Source: Sulfitobacter sp. M39
GTDB lineage: Bacteria > Pseudomonadota > Alphaproteobacteria > Rhodobacterales > Rhodobacteraceae
Assembly: GCF_021735935.1 (NCBI RefSeq)
Contig: NZ_WMDZ01000001.1
Location: 1,550,001-1,614,000 of the forward strand
Direction: 5' to 3'
DNA: 64,000 nucleotides
This document shows, in pieces, positions 1 through 7,947 of this stretch. The translations under genes were made by a program, and so were the position numbers. How positions within the stretch are numbered: position 1 is the stretch's first letter; every line of letters begins with the position of its first letter. The notes below the pieces were generated by a model, which made no database searches, was not told the DNA's origin, and saw nothing but the letters and a program-made list of their open reading frames with translations.

Positions 1-324
1 GTCACCGGCATCTCGCTCACGAAACTGGACGTGCTGGACGGGTTTGAAACGCTCAAGATCTGCACCGGCTATGAGCTGGACGGCGCGCAGTTGGACTATC
101 TGCCCACAGCGGCCGATCAGCAAGCCCGCTGCACCCCCATCTACGAGGAAATGCCCGGTTGGTCCGAAAGCACCGAAGGCGCGCGCAGCTGGGCCGATCT
201 GCCAGCGAATGCGATCAAATATGTGCGCCGCGTCGAAGAGCTGATCCAGTGCCCCGTGGCACTGCTGTCGACCTCGCCAGAGCGGGACGACACGATTCTG
301 GTCACCGACCCCTTCGCCGATTGA
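1..324 (+). CDS. purA: Adenylosuccinate synthetase, C-terminal part (5' end outside window)
   Basis: The frame is open from base 1 and encodes the last 107 residues of PurA, the GTP-dependent enzyme joining IMP and aspartate in AMP synthesis. The segment starts in the conserved [16 protein letters not shown] stretch and continues through the family C-terminus ([20 protein letters not shown], a late YVRRVEELI helix). The stop is TGA at 322-324. The catalytic N-terminal P-loop lies upstream of the window, so nothing can be said about start or promoter. The identification rests on the strongly conserved C-terminal blocks. Confidence 0.95.
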   Translation, partial: VTGISLTKLDVLDGFETLKICTGYELDGAQLDYLPTAADQQARCTPIYEEMPGWSESTEGARSWADLPANAIKYVRRVEELIQCPVALLSTSPERDDTILVTDPFAD

Positions 325-332
325 TCTGACAC

Positions 333-357
333 GCCGGGGCCCTTTGGGGCCCTTGGC
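333..357 (+). terminator. GC-rich hairpin after purA, possible weak terminator
   Basis: Two GGGCCC arms around a TTTG loop, with GCC/GGC extending the stem. There is no T-tract, so it may only pause or partly terminate transcription between purA and the DUF2842 gene. Confidence 0.35.
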
Positions 358-378
358 ACGTGATGAAAGGACGACACG

Positions 379-609
379 ATGGCCCTTGGATATAAAGCAC
401 GCCGCCGGTGGGCGCTGGTCATTCTGCTGATTGGTCTGCCGCTCTATATCATTGCGGCGGTGGTCACCGTGTCGCTGTTTGACCGGCCACCCTTCTGGAT
501 CGAACTGGTGATCTATATCGCGCTTGGCGTGGTCTGGGCGATCCCGTTCAAATTTGTGTTCAAGGGGATCGGTCAGGCGGACCCGAACGCGGATCGCGAC
601 GCAGAATAA
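379..609 (+). CDS. DUF2842 family small inner-membrane protein
   Basis: A 76-residue protein with two predicted membrane helices (about residues 11-33 and 40-61), a basic N-terminus (KARRRWAL) and an acidic tail. It matches the alphaproteobacterial DUF2842 pattern, including FDRPPFWIELVIY and the VVWAIPFKFVFKG block. Function is unknown. It follows purA by 54 bases on the same strand, behind a GAAAGGA ribosome binding site, so co-transcription with purA is possible. A strong intrinsic terminator lies about 50 bases after the stop. Confidence 0.8.
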   Translation: MALGYKARRRWALVILLIGLPLYIIAAVVTVSLFDRPPFWIELVIYIALGVVWAIPFKFVFKGIGQADPNADRDAE

Positions 610-658
610 CCCGTTTCGCCTGCACGTCTTAGAGCGTTGCAGACCACCATTATCCCAT

Positions 659-687
659 AAAAAACGGCCCCCGAGGGGGCCGTTTTT
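659..687 (+). terminator. Intrinsic terminator, bidirectional
   Basis: An inverted repeat of AAAACGGCCCC and GGGGCCGTTTT around a short loop, with A-run and T-run flanks. It can end the purA/DUF2842 transcript and also the leftward transcript of the gene at 714-2924. Confidence 0.85.
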
Positions 688-713
688 CGTTTCGGTCGTC
701 ATGTCCTGCCCGC

Positions 714-2924
714 TTAGCCCGCGGCGCGCGCATCCGGCTGGAACCCGATCTGTTCGGAGGCCTTGAAGCGGCCACCTTCCAGCTTTTGCAGCTTGCCGGT
801 GCGCAGCAGCTGACCGAAGGAGCGTAGACCTTCCTCGCGGCTGAAATCCTCGGCACCGCCTTGGCGTACGGTGTTCATCAGCTGCGGACGCGAGAAATCG
901 TCCATGCCTTCGACAAAGGCCATATAGGCCGCGGCCGCCTCCAGCAGGTCGGGAAGCTGGGTCGCGCCCATTTCCTCGGCGAACTCGGCAAAGCCACCGG
1001 CTTGCGGTGCCGGCGCGGGGGCCACAGCAGCCACGCGACGGGGGCGTACGGGGGCCACAGTGCGCGGCTGGTCCGTGTCGATCCGCTGTGCCGCTACCAG
1101 TTTCAGCGGGGCAGGGCGCGGTTCGGCAGGGCGTTCGGTGCGGGCCGTGGTAGACGCGGGGCGGCGTGGTTTGACCACCTCGGCCAGATCGCTGCGGTAG
1201 GCGTTGTTTTCGCGTTCCGCAGCATCGGGCGCACCAAGGGCCATATCGGCCTTTTTCGCGGCCACGGCGGCGCGCAGATGGGTGATCGCGTCGCGGCGTG
1301 TAGCGGCTTCGGGTTCGTCCATCTGGTTGTCGGTTTCCGCCAGCAGACGGTTCATATCCGGGCCGCTGTCCGCGTCGAGCGTTGGCAGGCTGCGGCGTTG
1401 TGGGGCGGCTTTGGGGGCTTCGGCTTCGGGCTCTGCCACGGTTTCGGTTTCGGCCTGTACCTCTTCGGCGTCATCCTCGGAAACATCAATGTCGACGGTT
1501 TCTTCTTGGGCCGTGTCTTCCTGCGAGTCTTCCTCGGCGGTCTCTTCTTCGGGCGCGTTGTCCTCATCGGCGACAGCTTCTTCGGCGTCCTCAGGCGCGT
1601 CGGTCAGCGTGTCGGCAGCGGCGGAGGACAATGTTGCCTCAAGCTCGGCCAGTTCGCGGGCCAGATCTTCTTCGTCCTCGTCAGAGAGCGTCGATTCGGG
1701 GTCGCGCTGGATACGCAGGGCGGGCTTCTCAGGCTCTTCCAGAACCGCAGGCGCGTGCTCTTCGACCTCTTCCAGCTCGCCTTCGGCGATGGCACGGTCG
1801 ATGTCGGCGCGTTTGACCTTGAGCACACGACCACGGGGCGCTGTGTCTTCTTCAGCTTCATCGGTTTCTTCAGCCTCGACCTGCGCGGCTTCAGCTTCTT
1901 CCACTTCATCAGTCGCAACGTCTTCGTGCTGTTCTTCACTCACTTGTGCAGCGGCAACTTCTTCCTCAGCCTCAGCCTCAGCCTCAGCTTCGAGGTCGGC
2001 AGAGTGTGCGATATTTTCGACCGTATCGTCGGCGTCCAGCGCGCCCTCAATGTCGTTGATCGCGTTCGCGATGACATCGTCGGTGCTATCTTCGGCGTCG
2101 ATTGTGTCCTCGTCGTCAAAGACCTGCGGCTGCGGCGCGGCGGGGGCATCCTGATTGGCGACCACGGCGCGGATGCGCTGCAGTTTGGCCGCGATGCTAT
2201 CGACGACAGGGGCCGCGACGGGCTGGATTTCGGCGTCTTGGTCGTCGACGGTCACCTCGTTGCGCGGGCTGTCGGCGAAAAATGCTTCGACGTCTTCGTC
2301 GGGTTGGCCGGGGACGATATCTACCTCGGCGGCCGGTGCCGCAGGAGCAGGGGCCGCTTCGGCTTGCGTTGCTTCCGGCTTTGGTGCGGCTGCGGAGACA
2401 TCACGGCTGACCACCTCGTCGCGCGGTGCGGCGGCTTCGGCCTGAGGCGCGGGCGCGGCCTCTGCCTCGGCAGATTTGAGCGCATTGATGCGGTAAGCGT
2501 CATAATAGGCAGAGATTTCCTTGGGCCGGCGCGGCGCGAAGGAGGTCGACACCACCGAAGGACCGGCAGCGGTGCTGCTGACCTGTGACTGCGGTGCGGC
2601 AGGTGTCTTGGGTGTTTCGGCGGCTTCGGGCGTTGGGGCGGGCTGCGCTGGCGCTGCGGGCTCTGCCGGGGTCTGCGCGCTCAGGACGATCTGACCGTCC
2701 TGCTGGCGGGCCTCGACGCGGCGCGAGATTTCTTTCTGGGCGATATGGGCCAGCATCTCCGCATCGGGCTGTGCGGGTTCTGCACCGAAATACCGATCCT
2801 CCGACGACAGGTCGCGGAAATACTCTGCGATGGCCTTCATGGTGCCGAATGAATCGTCAAAGCCTTCCAACGTGCACGAGAAAGTGCCGTATGAGACCGT
2901 CAGAATTTTGTTGTTATTCATCAT
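714..2924 (-). CDS. Large acidic conserved protein of unknown function
   Basis: The protein has 736 residues in three visible parts. Residues 1-70 form a folded-looking domain (KILTVSYGTFSCTLEGFDDSF, then AIAEYFRDL). Residues 80-620 form a very long low-complexity middle rich in Ala, Glu, Asp and Pro, with Arg/Lys patches. The last 100 residues form a second folded-looking domain (FAEFAEEMGATQLPDLLEAA, then FGQLLRTGKL). There is no signal peptide or membrane helix. The first two codons are both ATG behind an AGAGGA site, so the start is either 2924 or 2921. I recognise the ends as a conserved Rhodobacteraceae hypothetical, but know no function; similar proteins may carry chemotaxis or lipoprotein labels that nothing here supports. 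Confidence 0.75.
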   Translation of the reverse strand: MMNNNKILTVSYGTFSCTLEGFDDSFGTMKAIAEYFRDLSSEDRYFGAEPAQPDAEMLAHIAQKEISRRVEARQQDGQIVLSAQTPAEPAAPAQPAPTPEAAETPKTPAAPQSQVSSTAAGPSVVSTSFAPRRPKEISAYYDAYRINALKSAEAEAAPAPQAEAAAPRDEVVSRDVSAAAPKPEATQAEAAPAPAAPAAEVDIVPGQPDEDVEAFFADSPRNEVTVDDQDAEIQPVAAPVVDSIAAKLQRIRAVVANQDAPAAPQPQVFDDEDTIDAEDSTDDVIANAINDIEGALDADDTVENIAHSADLEAEAEAEAEEEVAAAQVSEEQHEDVATDEVEEAEAAQVEAEETDEAEEDTAPRGRVLKVKRADIDRAIAEGELEEVEEHAPAVLEEPEKPALRIQRDPESTLSDEDEEDLARELAELEATLSSAAADTLTDAPEDAEEAVADEDNAPEEETAEEDSQEDTAQEETVDIDVSEDDAEEVQAETETVAEPEAEAPKAAPQRRSLPTLDADSGPDMNRLLAETDNQMDEPEAATRRDAITHLRAAVAAKKADMALGAPDAAERENNAYRSDLAEVVKPRRPASTTARTERPAEPRPAPLKLVAAQRIDTDQPRTVAPVRPRRVAAVAPAPAPQAGGFAEFAEEMGATQLPDLLEAAAAYMAFVEGMDDFSRPQLMNTVRQGGAEDFSREEGLRSFGQLLRTGKLQKLEGGRFKASEQIGFQPDARAAG

Positions 2925-3061
2925 CGGATGGTCGTCCTCTGCCTATTTGCAGCTTACTGTTTACCATAAGGTTCAAGACCAATTCGGCTCGAATCTGTGC
3001 CCTGCAACGTATCATTTAATGTCAAAATTGCGGCATTGTTTCCAATTTGAGGTAAAACGGC

Positions 3062-3754
3062 GTGAAAACAACCATTGTGGCAAGCCGCGGCCCTGTCACC
3101 GTCATTGGGGGCGGACAGCCCGGCCCGAACGACCTCAAAGAGGCGTTGCAGCTTGCCCCGATGTGTGTGGCGGTCGATGGCGGGGCAAATCTGGCCCGCG
3201 ACGCAGGCGTAGAGATCGCGGCGCTGGTGGGGGATTTTGATTCCGTCACGCCCGAGACCCTGTCGCAAATCCCGCCCGCGCGGCAGTTTAAACTGGCAGA
3301 GCAGGAAACCACCGATTTCGACAAGGCGCTGCGGTCGGTGGCCGCGCCGTTGATCGTGGCGGTGGGGTTTTCGGGCGGGCGCGTGGACCATCAGCTTGCC
3401 GCCCTGAGCAGTCTAGCGCGGCATCCGCACCAGCGTTGCCTGCTCATCGCCGGAGAGCAGGTGATTTTCCTCGCGCCGCCCCGGCTTGATCTGCCGACGC
3501 GGGCGGGGGATGTGGTGTCGATATACCCGCTGGCGGCGGTCCACGGGGAAAGCAGCGGGCTTGAGTGGCCGCTTGACGGGCTAGAGCTGTCGCCGCTGGG
3601 GCGGTTGGGGACATCGAACCGTGCGACGGGGCCCGCGACCCTTAGGGTGGATCGCCCCGCTGCGTTGGTGATGGTTCCCAGGGTGCTCATTCCGCAGGTT
3701 GCACAATCGCTGCTGCAGCCAGACGCCGCTGCGTGGCCCGCTCCCTCAGAATAA
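3062..3754 (+). CDS. Thiamine pyrophosphokinase
   Basis: The enzyme makes thiamine diphosphate directly from thiamine and ATP. The 230-residue length fits. Family blocks visible are the N-terminal VTVIGGG, CVAVDGGANLARDAG, ALVGDFDSVTPE (acidic nucleotide/Mg site), QETTDFDKAL, and GFSGGRVDHQLAALS, where the DH pair is typical. The C-terminal TSNR region belongs to the thiamine-binding domain. Start is GTG with a GAGGTAAA site upstream. Its last 68 bases overlap the 3' end of the convergent DMT gene. No thi biosynthesis genes are adjacent, so this looks like a stand-alone salvage or housekeeping step. Confidence 0.88.
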   Translation: MKTTIVASRGPVTVIGGGQPGPNDLKEALQLAPMCVAVDGGANLARDAGVEIAALVGDFDSVTPETLSQIPPARQFKLAEQETTDFDKALRSVAAPLIVAVGFSGGRVDHQLAALSSLARHPHQRCLLIAGEQVIFLAPPRLDLPTRAGDVVSIYPLAAVHGESSGLEWPLDGLELSPLGRLGTSNRATGPATLRVDRPAALVMVPRVLIPQVAQSLLQPDAAAWPAPSE

Positions 3755-4613
3755 TATAGAGACCGGCGGCCATGGTGATCCCCATCCCAAGCGCCGCCAG
3801 CGCATTGGGTAGATCGCCAAAGACGATCAACCCGACCAGCGTCGCCACGGGAATTTCGAGATATTGCATCGGGGCCAGCGTGGCCGAGGGGGCGAAGCGC
3901 AGGGACCATGTCATCAGCAGATGTGCCACGCTGCCCAGGACGCCGATTGCGATCAGCAGCATCCAGGCGTTTGCATCAGGGACGCGCCAGCCCAAGGCGG
4001 GCAGCGCAAGTGTTTGACCCAGACCCAGCAGGGGCAGCAGTATCATGACCGCCATGAACCCGCTGACCGTTTGCAGGCTGATCGGGTCGGTGTGTTTCGC
4101 AATCTGCCGTGTCACCAGCATGAACAGCGCAAAGTTGAGCGCCACGCCGACGGGCAGCAATGCGGGCCAGCCCACCTCGGCAAAGCTGGGTTGCACCACC
4201 AGCAGCGTCCCACAAAAGCCGACGATACAGGCGAGAAGACGGCGGCTGCCGACCTCTTCCCCCAGCACGTATTTGCCGAGCAGAAGTATAAAGAAGGGCA
4301 TGACAAAGATAATCGCCACCGCATCGGCCAGCGGCAGGTATTTAAGCGCGGTGAACATCATCGCGATCCCGATGACATGCAGCACTGTGCGCACAAAGGC
4401 GAGACACAGCGTTCGGCCCCGCATCGCCAGCGGCCTGCCCGTCAGCAGCACCAGCGGCAGCAAGATCAGCAATTGCACGGCAAAGCGGATAAACACGACC
4501 TGACCCAGCGGCACGGAGGACCCCAGCAGTTTCGCAATTGCATCGCCCACAGGGGCAACGATGCAAAAGCCAAGCATCATGGCAATACCGGTCATCGGTT
4601 TATCGGGCAGCAT
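3687..4613 (-). CDS. DMT-family (EamA) transporter
   Basis: A 308-residue protein with ten predicted membrane helices arranged as two EamA repeats, the usual layout of drug/metabolite exporters. Helix-rich segments run from MTGIAMMLGFCIVAPVGDAIAKL to the C-terminal LAALGMGITMAAGLYIIL. The start at 4613 (MLPDKPMTG) is chosen over an in-frame upstream ATG because it has an AAAGG site seven bases before it and begins just before the first helix. The 3' end overlaps the thiamine pyrophosphokinase gene by 68 bases. Substrate cannot be inferred. Confidence 0.82.
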   Translation of the reverse strand: MLPDKPMTGIAMMLGFCIVAPVGDAIAKLLGSSVPLGQVVFIRFAVQLLILLPLVLLTGRPLAMRGRTLCLAFVRTVLHVIGIAMMFTALKYLPLADAVAIIFVMPFFILLLGKYVLGEEVGSRRLLACIVGFCGTLLVVQPSFAEVGWPALLPVGVALNFALFMLVTRQIAKHTDPISLQTVSGFMAVMILLPLLGLGQTLALPALGWRVPDANAWMLLIAIGVLGSVAHLLMTWSLRFAPSATLAPMQYLEIPVATLVGLIVFGDLPNALAALGMGITMAAGLYIILRERATQRRLAAAAIVQPAE

Positions 4614-4722
4614 GGCAAAGCCTTTGTCGAGGATCAGGGGGGATAGGCCCCAGACGTGCAGGCATATCGCAGCCAGAGTGGCGGCATTTTTCCGGCTTTG
4701 CAACCGTGGGGAGAGGGTGATT

Positions 4723-6138
4723 TCACGCCGCTGACCGGATTAGTCCTACGCGATCGCGCCCGCGGTGTTTCGCACTGTATAAAGCCTGATCCGCGCGGTC
4801 GATTAGCTGTGCCGCGATGGCCGAGGCATCAAGTGGGGCGGGGAAGGCGTCGCCGGTTTCAGGCTGTGCGGTACATAGCCCGATGCTGATCGTGGCATGG
4901 ATTGGCTGCGCGCTGGCGGGGATGGTAAATGGCGTCGTGCGGTAGGCGTCGCACATGCGTTTGGCCATCTGGGCGGCTTCTGCCTCTGTGATGCCCGGGA
5001 GGATGAGTAAAAACTCCTCCCCTCCGATGCGGGCGGCAACGTCGAGCGGGCGCAAACATGATTTTAGCCGGCGTGCTGTTTCTACCAACACGGCGTCCCC
5101 CGAGGCGTGGCCGAAAGCGTCATTCACTCGTTTGAAGTGGTCTATGTCTACCAGCATCACGGCCAGCGGTATACCTTTGCGGCGGGTGCGCACGGCAAGC
5201 CGCGCGACCTCTGACAGGGCGTGCCGGCGGTTGTAGATTCCTGTCAGCGGATCAAAAACCGCTTCGCGCAGGCGTGTATCGACATCACGCCGGATCGTGT
5301 CACCCTGCTGTTTGCGCGCCAGGAGCCCGGTCAGCCGCAGCGAAAGTTCCTCTATATCAAAGCCATGCTGCATCAGGTCGTCGGCCCCCAGATCCAGCGC
5401 ATGGGCGGCACCGGCGGGGTGGGGGCGCGATTGCAGCACAAGAATGCCGCAGTGCCGCGTCGTCGTATTCGCCCGCAGGGTCGAGATCAGGCGCAGTGGC
5501 GCCTCGTCGCGCGTTTCGACACCGGTCAGGGTCAGGATGAAGACATCGGGCAGCGCGTTCTGCCGGATACCGGTCAACGCGTCGCGGATGGTCGTCTGGC
5601 TGACAGCCCCCCTCAGACGTTTGCGTAGCTGAGTGACATGCACCTGTGTCTCTGCCTTGTCATGGCTGACGATCTGGAACGTGCCCGGGCGGGTGAAGGT
5701 GGCAGCGGTTTCTTCCAGCCCGAGCGGGGGGCAAATCCCGTCCCGCATGGCCGTGGGGCTGGCCCCATGGGCCGCGCGTATCATGCTGCGCACCCGTCCC
5801 AGAAACAGCTTGTCGCAGACAGGTTTGACCATTGCTTCCTGTGCGCCATTCGCCAACAGGTGCAAACACAGCTCCGCGCCACCGCCATCGGCCAAGGCAA
5901 AGATAGGTATCCGTGATGTCCGCGGCGACCCCGCGAGCATCGTGCATAGGGCCGTCGCATCTTGCCCGTCCAGATGATGCGCCGTGATAACCAAATCAGG
6001 CGCCGACCGGCGCGAGATGTCGACCGCCTGGGCCACGGTGGACGCCTGCCATACCTCGTAGGAGGCGGACATGAGTTTGGTTTTCAACGCGATGCGGTTG
6101 GTCGCAACCGTATCCACAATCAGGACTTTACCGGGCAC
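4723..6138 (-). CDS. PleD-like diguanylate cyclase with two degenerate receiver domains
   Basis: A 471-residue protein with the PleD architecture: receiver 1 (about 1-120), receiver 2 (about 150-275) and GGDEF domain (about 290-465). The active site is GGEEF at 372-376, with an RPLD inhibitory (I-) site at 363-366, five residues upstream, so it should make c-di-GMP and be product-inhibited. Receiver 1 keeps D9 and K105 but has Ala at position 53, where PleD carries its phospho-acceptor Asp; receiver 2 has Thr at the equivalent place (203). Start is GTG. It is cytosolic, with no membrane segment. Without phosphorylation, control is probably by partner binding or dimerisation, which is inference. 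Confidence 0.88.
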   Translation of the reverse strand: MPGKVLIVDTVATNRIALKTKLMSASYEVWQASTVAQAVDISRRSAPDLVITAHHLDGQDATALCTMLAGSPRTSRIPIFALADGGGAELCLHLLANGAQEAMVKPVCDKLFLGRVRSMIRAAHGASPTAMRDGICPPLGLEETAATFTRPGTFQIVSHDKAETQVHVTQLRKRLRGAVSQTTIRDALTGIRQNALPDVFILTLTGVETRDEAPLRLISTLRANTTTRHCGILVLQSRPHPAGAAHALDLGADDLMQHGFDIEELSLRLTGLLARKQQGDTIRRDVDTRLREAVFDPLTGIYNRRHALSEVARLAVRTRRKGIPLAVMLVDIDHFKRVNDAFGHASGDAVLVETARRLKSCLRPLDVAARIGGEEFLLILPGITEAEAAQMAKRMCDAYRTTPFTIPASAQPIHATISIGLCTAQPETGDAFPAPLDASAIAAQLIDRADQALYSAKHRGRDRVGLIRSAA

Positions 6139-6227
6139 TTGTCTTCATTCTCCACTCACGTGTAACTGGCTTTAGCGCTCTTTGTTGCTGTGATTGGTTA
6201 ACAAAGCGTTTCGTTTGAGAAACCGTG

Positions 6228-6521
6228 ATGGAAATTAATATGATGAAGCAAGATGCCGCCGAGACGGTCGCCCTGCAGGCCTTGGCCTGGCTGGCCGCGA
6301 ACGAAGACCTGATGCCCACCTTTATGGGATCAACAGGCGCATCTGCCGAAGATCTGCGCACGCAGGCTGGTGATCCGGTGTTTCTGGGCGCGGTGCTGGA
6401 TTTTATCATGATGGATGACGCCTGGGTCACGGAGTTTTGCGATACCGTGAACATCCCTTACGACCGTATCATGCAAGCACGTCAGTCGCTTCCGGGTGGC
6501 GCACAGATGAATTGGACCTGA
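6228..6521 (+). CDS. DUF3572 family protein
   Basis: A protein of about 97 residues, all-helical by appearance, matching the alphaproteobacterial DUF3572 pattern: ETVALQALAWLAANEDLMPTF, then FLGAVLDFIMMDDAWV. Function unknown. Several ATG codons are possible (6228, 6240, 6243); the family consensus begins around the last two. The stop is two bases before the HAD phosphatase start, so the two are clearly co-translated. It is divergent from the PleD-like gene across an 89-base gap. Confidence 0.78.
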   Translation: MEINMMKQDAAETVALQALAWLAANEDLMPTFMGSTGASAEDLRTQAGDPVFLGAVLDFIMMDDAWVTEFCDTVNIPYDRIMQARQSLPGGAQMNWT

Positions 6522-6523
6522 AA

Positions 6524-7231
6524 ATGATCAAAGCGCTGCTGTTCGACAAAGACGGAACCCTGTTCGACTTCGCTGCCACATGGGAGACATGGGCCAATGC
6601 TTTTCTGACCCGGATTAGCAAGGGAGACGGAGAGAGGGCGACTTTGCTGGGGCAGCAGATCGGCTTTGATTACGGGACGCAGACGTTCTCGCCCGACAGT
6701 ATCGTTATTGCGGGCACACCGGGGGAGGTCGTCGATGCGCTGGCCCCCCATGTGGCTGAAATTGCGAAGACGGATCTATTGGACCTGCTGAACCACGAGG
6801 CCGAAAACGCCCCTCAGGCAGAGGCAGTGCCGCTGGTTGCCTTGCTGGAGGCTTTCAAGGCACGCGGGCTGGTGCTTGGCGTCGCCACCAATGACGCCGA
6901 AGCGCCCGCCCGCGCGCATTTGGGCGGCGCAGGGGTGACCGGGTATTTTGACTTTATCGCCGGTTTCGATAGCGGACACGGTGCTAAGCCCACGCCGGGG
7001 CAGCTCTTGGCGTTTGCCAAAGCCGTGGGGGTGGACCCGTCGGAAGTCGCGATGATCGGGGATAGCCTGCACGATATGGCGGCGGGCCGTGCGGCAGGTA
7101 TGGCCTGCGTTGCGGTGCTGACGGGACTGGCCACACGTCAGGACCTGGAAGGGGCCGCCGATGTGGTGCTGCCCGACATCGGCCATTTGCCCGCGTGGCT
7201 GGACGGGCAGACTCGTGATCCGCAGGGCTGA
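6524..7231 (+). CDS. HAD-family phosphatase (phosphoglycolate phosphatase-like)
   Basis: A 235-residue HAD subfamily IA hydrolase. Motif I is FDKDGTLFDF (nucleophile and acid Asp), motif II is the T in LGVATNDAEAP, motif III is the K of GHGAKPTPGQLL, and motif IV is MIGDSLHDMAAGRAAGM. The helical cap sits between motifs I and II. This is the pattern of Gph-type phosphoglycolate phosphatases, but substrate cannot be fixed from sequence. The start MIKALLF lies two bases after the DUF3572 stop. A role in clearing small phosphate esters is the conservative reading. Confidence 0.8.
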   Translation: MIKALLFDKDGTLFDFAATWETWANAFLTRISKGDGERATLLGQQIGFDYGTQTFSPDSIVIAGTPGEVVDALAPHVAEIAKTDLLDLLNHEAENAPQAEAVPLVALLEAFKARGLVLGVATNDAEAPARAHLGGAGVTGYFDFIAGFDSGHGAKPTPGQLLAFAKAVGVDPSEVAMIGDSLHDMAAGRAAGMACVAVLTGLATRQDLEGAADVVLPDIGHLPAWLDGQTRDPQG

Positions 7232-7350
7232 CAGCTAGATTGCATTTGAGGCAAAACCAAAGCGCATTCCGCCGCGGCGGAGGTTTAGCCTTCGGCCTTT
7301 GTTAACTCTCATCCGCCATCTTCCCCGTGTAACGGCGGAAAAGGGGTGCG

Positions 7351-7947
7351 ATGCACGGGCTGATCAACCATACGATCCAACGGTTCGTGCTGGATAGCTT
7401 TGGCCACCGTGTCTGGGTGCAGGTCGCCCTGCGCGCCGATCTTTGTGCCGCTCTGGGCACGGCGGATTTCGAACCGATGCTCACCTATGATGATGCGATC
7501 ACGCCGCGCGTTATCAACCGCCTGTCTGCCGTGATGAAACGCTCGATCCCCGATATTCTAGAAGATCTGGGCGCATGGCTTGTGTCCAACCCCGACCGCG
7601 AAGGCGTGCGACGTTTGCTGCGCTTTGGCGGCGAAGATTTTGAAGAGTTCTTGCATTCTCTCAATGACTTGCCAGAACGTGCCAGCCTCGCCGTGGAAGA
7701 CCTGCAACTGCCCCAGATGGAGGTCGCGCAGCTTGATGACTGGCGCTTTACGCTCACCTGTCGCGGGAAAATACAAGGGTTTGGCTATGTGATGATGGGC
7801 GTGATGCGGGTGATCGCGGATGACTATGGCACATTGGCCCTGCTTGACTGCAAAGCCGCCCCACCGGAGGGGGAGGTGATTACCGTCACGATTATTGACC
7901 GGCACTACGCACAAGGCCGCAGCTTTGATCTGGGTGCACGCGGGTGA
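7351..7947 (+). CDS. H-NOX (HNOB) fold protein lacking the haem ligand
   Basis: The 198-residue protein aligns over its length with haem-NO-binding proteins: it begins MHGLINHTIQRFV, then W22, EDLGAWLVSN, LLRFGG and the LNDL...LAVEDLQLP block. In haem-binding H-NOX proteins the LDNLHARV motif carries the proximal His; here that position is Pro108 (LNDLPERA). The haem-propionate YxSxR motif aligns with CRGKI. The fold is therefore recognisable while haem binding by the known mode is unlikely. The stop overlaps the GTG start of the HNOBA-GGDEF gene (GTGA), a typical H-NOX/effector pair. It may regulate that cyclase by protein contact with another input. Confidence 0.85.
   Translation: MHGLINHTIQRFVLDSFGHRVWVQVALRADLCAALGTADFEPMLTYDDAITPRVINRLSAVMKRSIPDILEDLGAWLVSNPDREGVRRLLRFGGEDFEEFLHSLNDLPERASLAVEDLQLPQMEVAQLDDWRFTLTCRGKIQGFGYVMMGVMRVIADDYGTLALLDCKAAPPEGEVITVTIIDRHYAQGRSFDLGARG

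Noticed and set aside
861..2588. 575-codon open frame on the plus strand
   Set aside because: It is antisense to the acidic gene at 714-2924, with a Gly/Phe/Arg-biased translation that arises from GAA/GCN codons read backwards. No motif or ribosome binding site.
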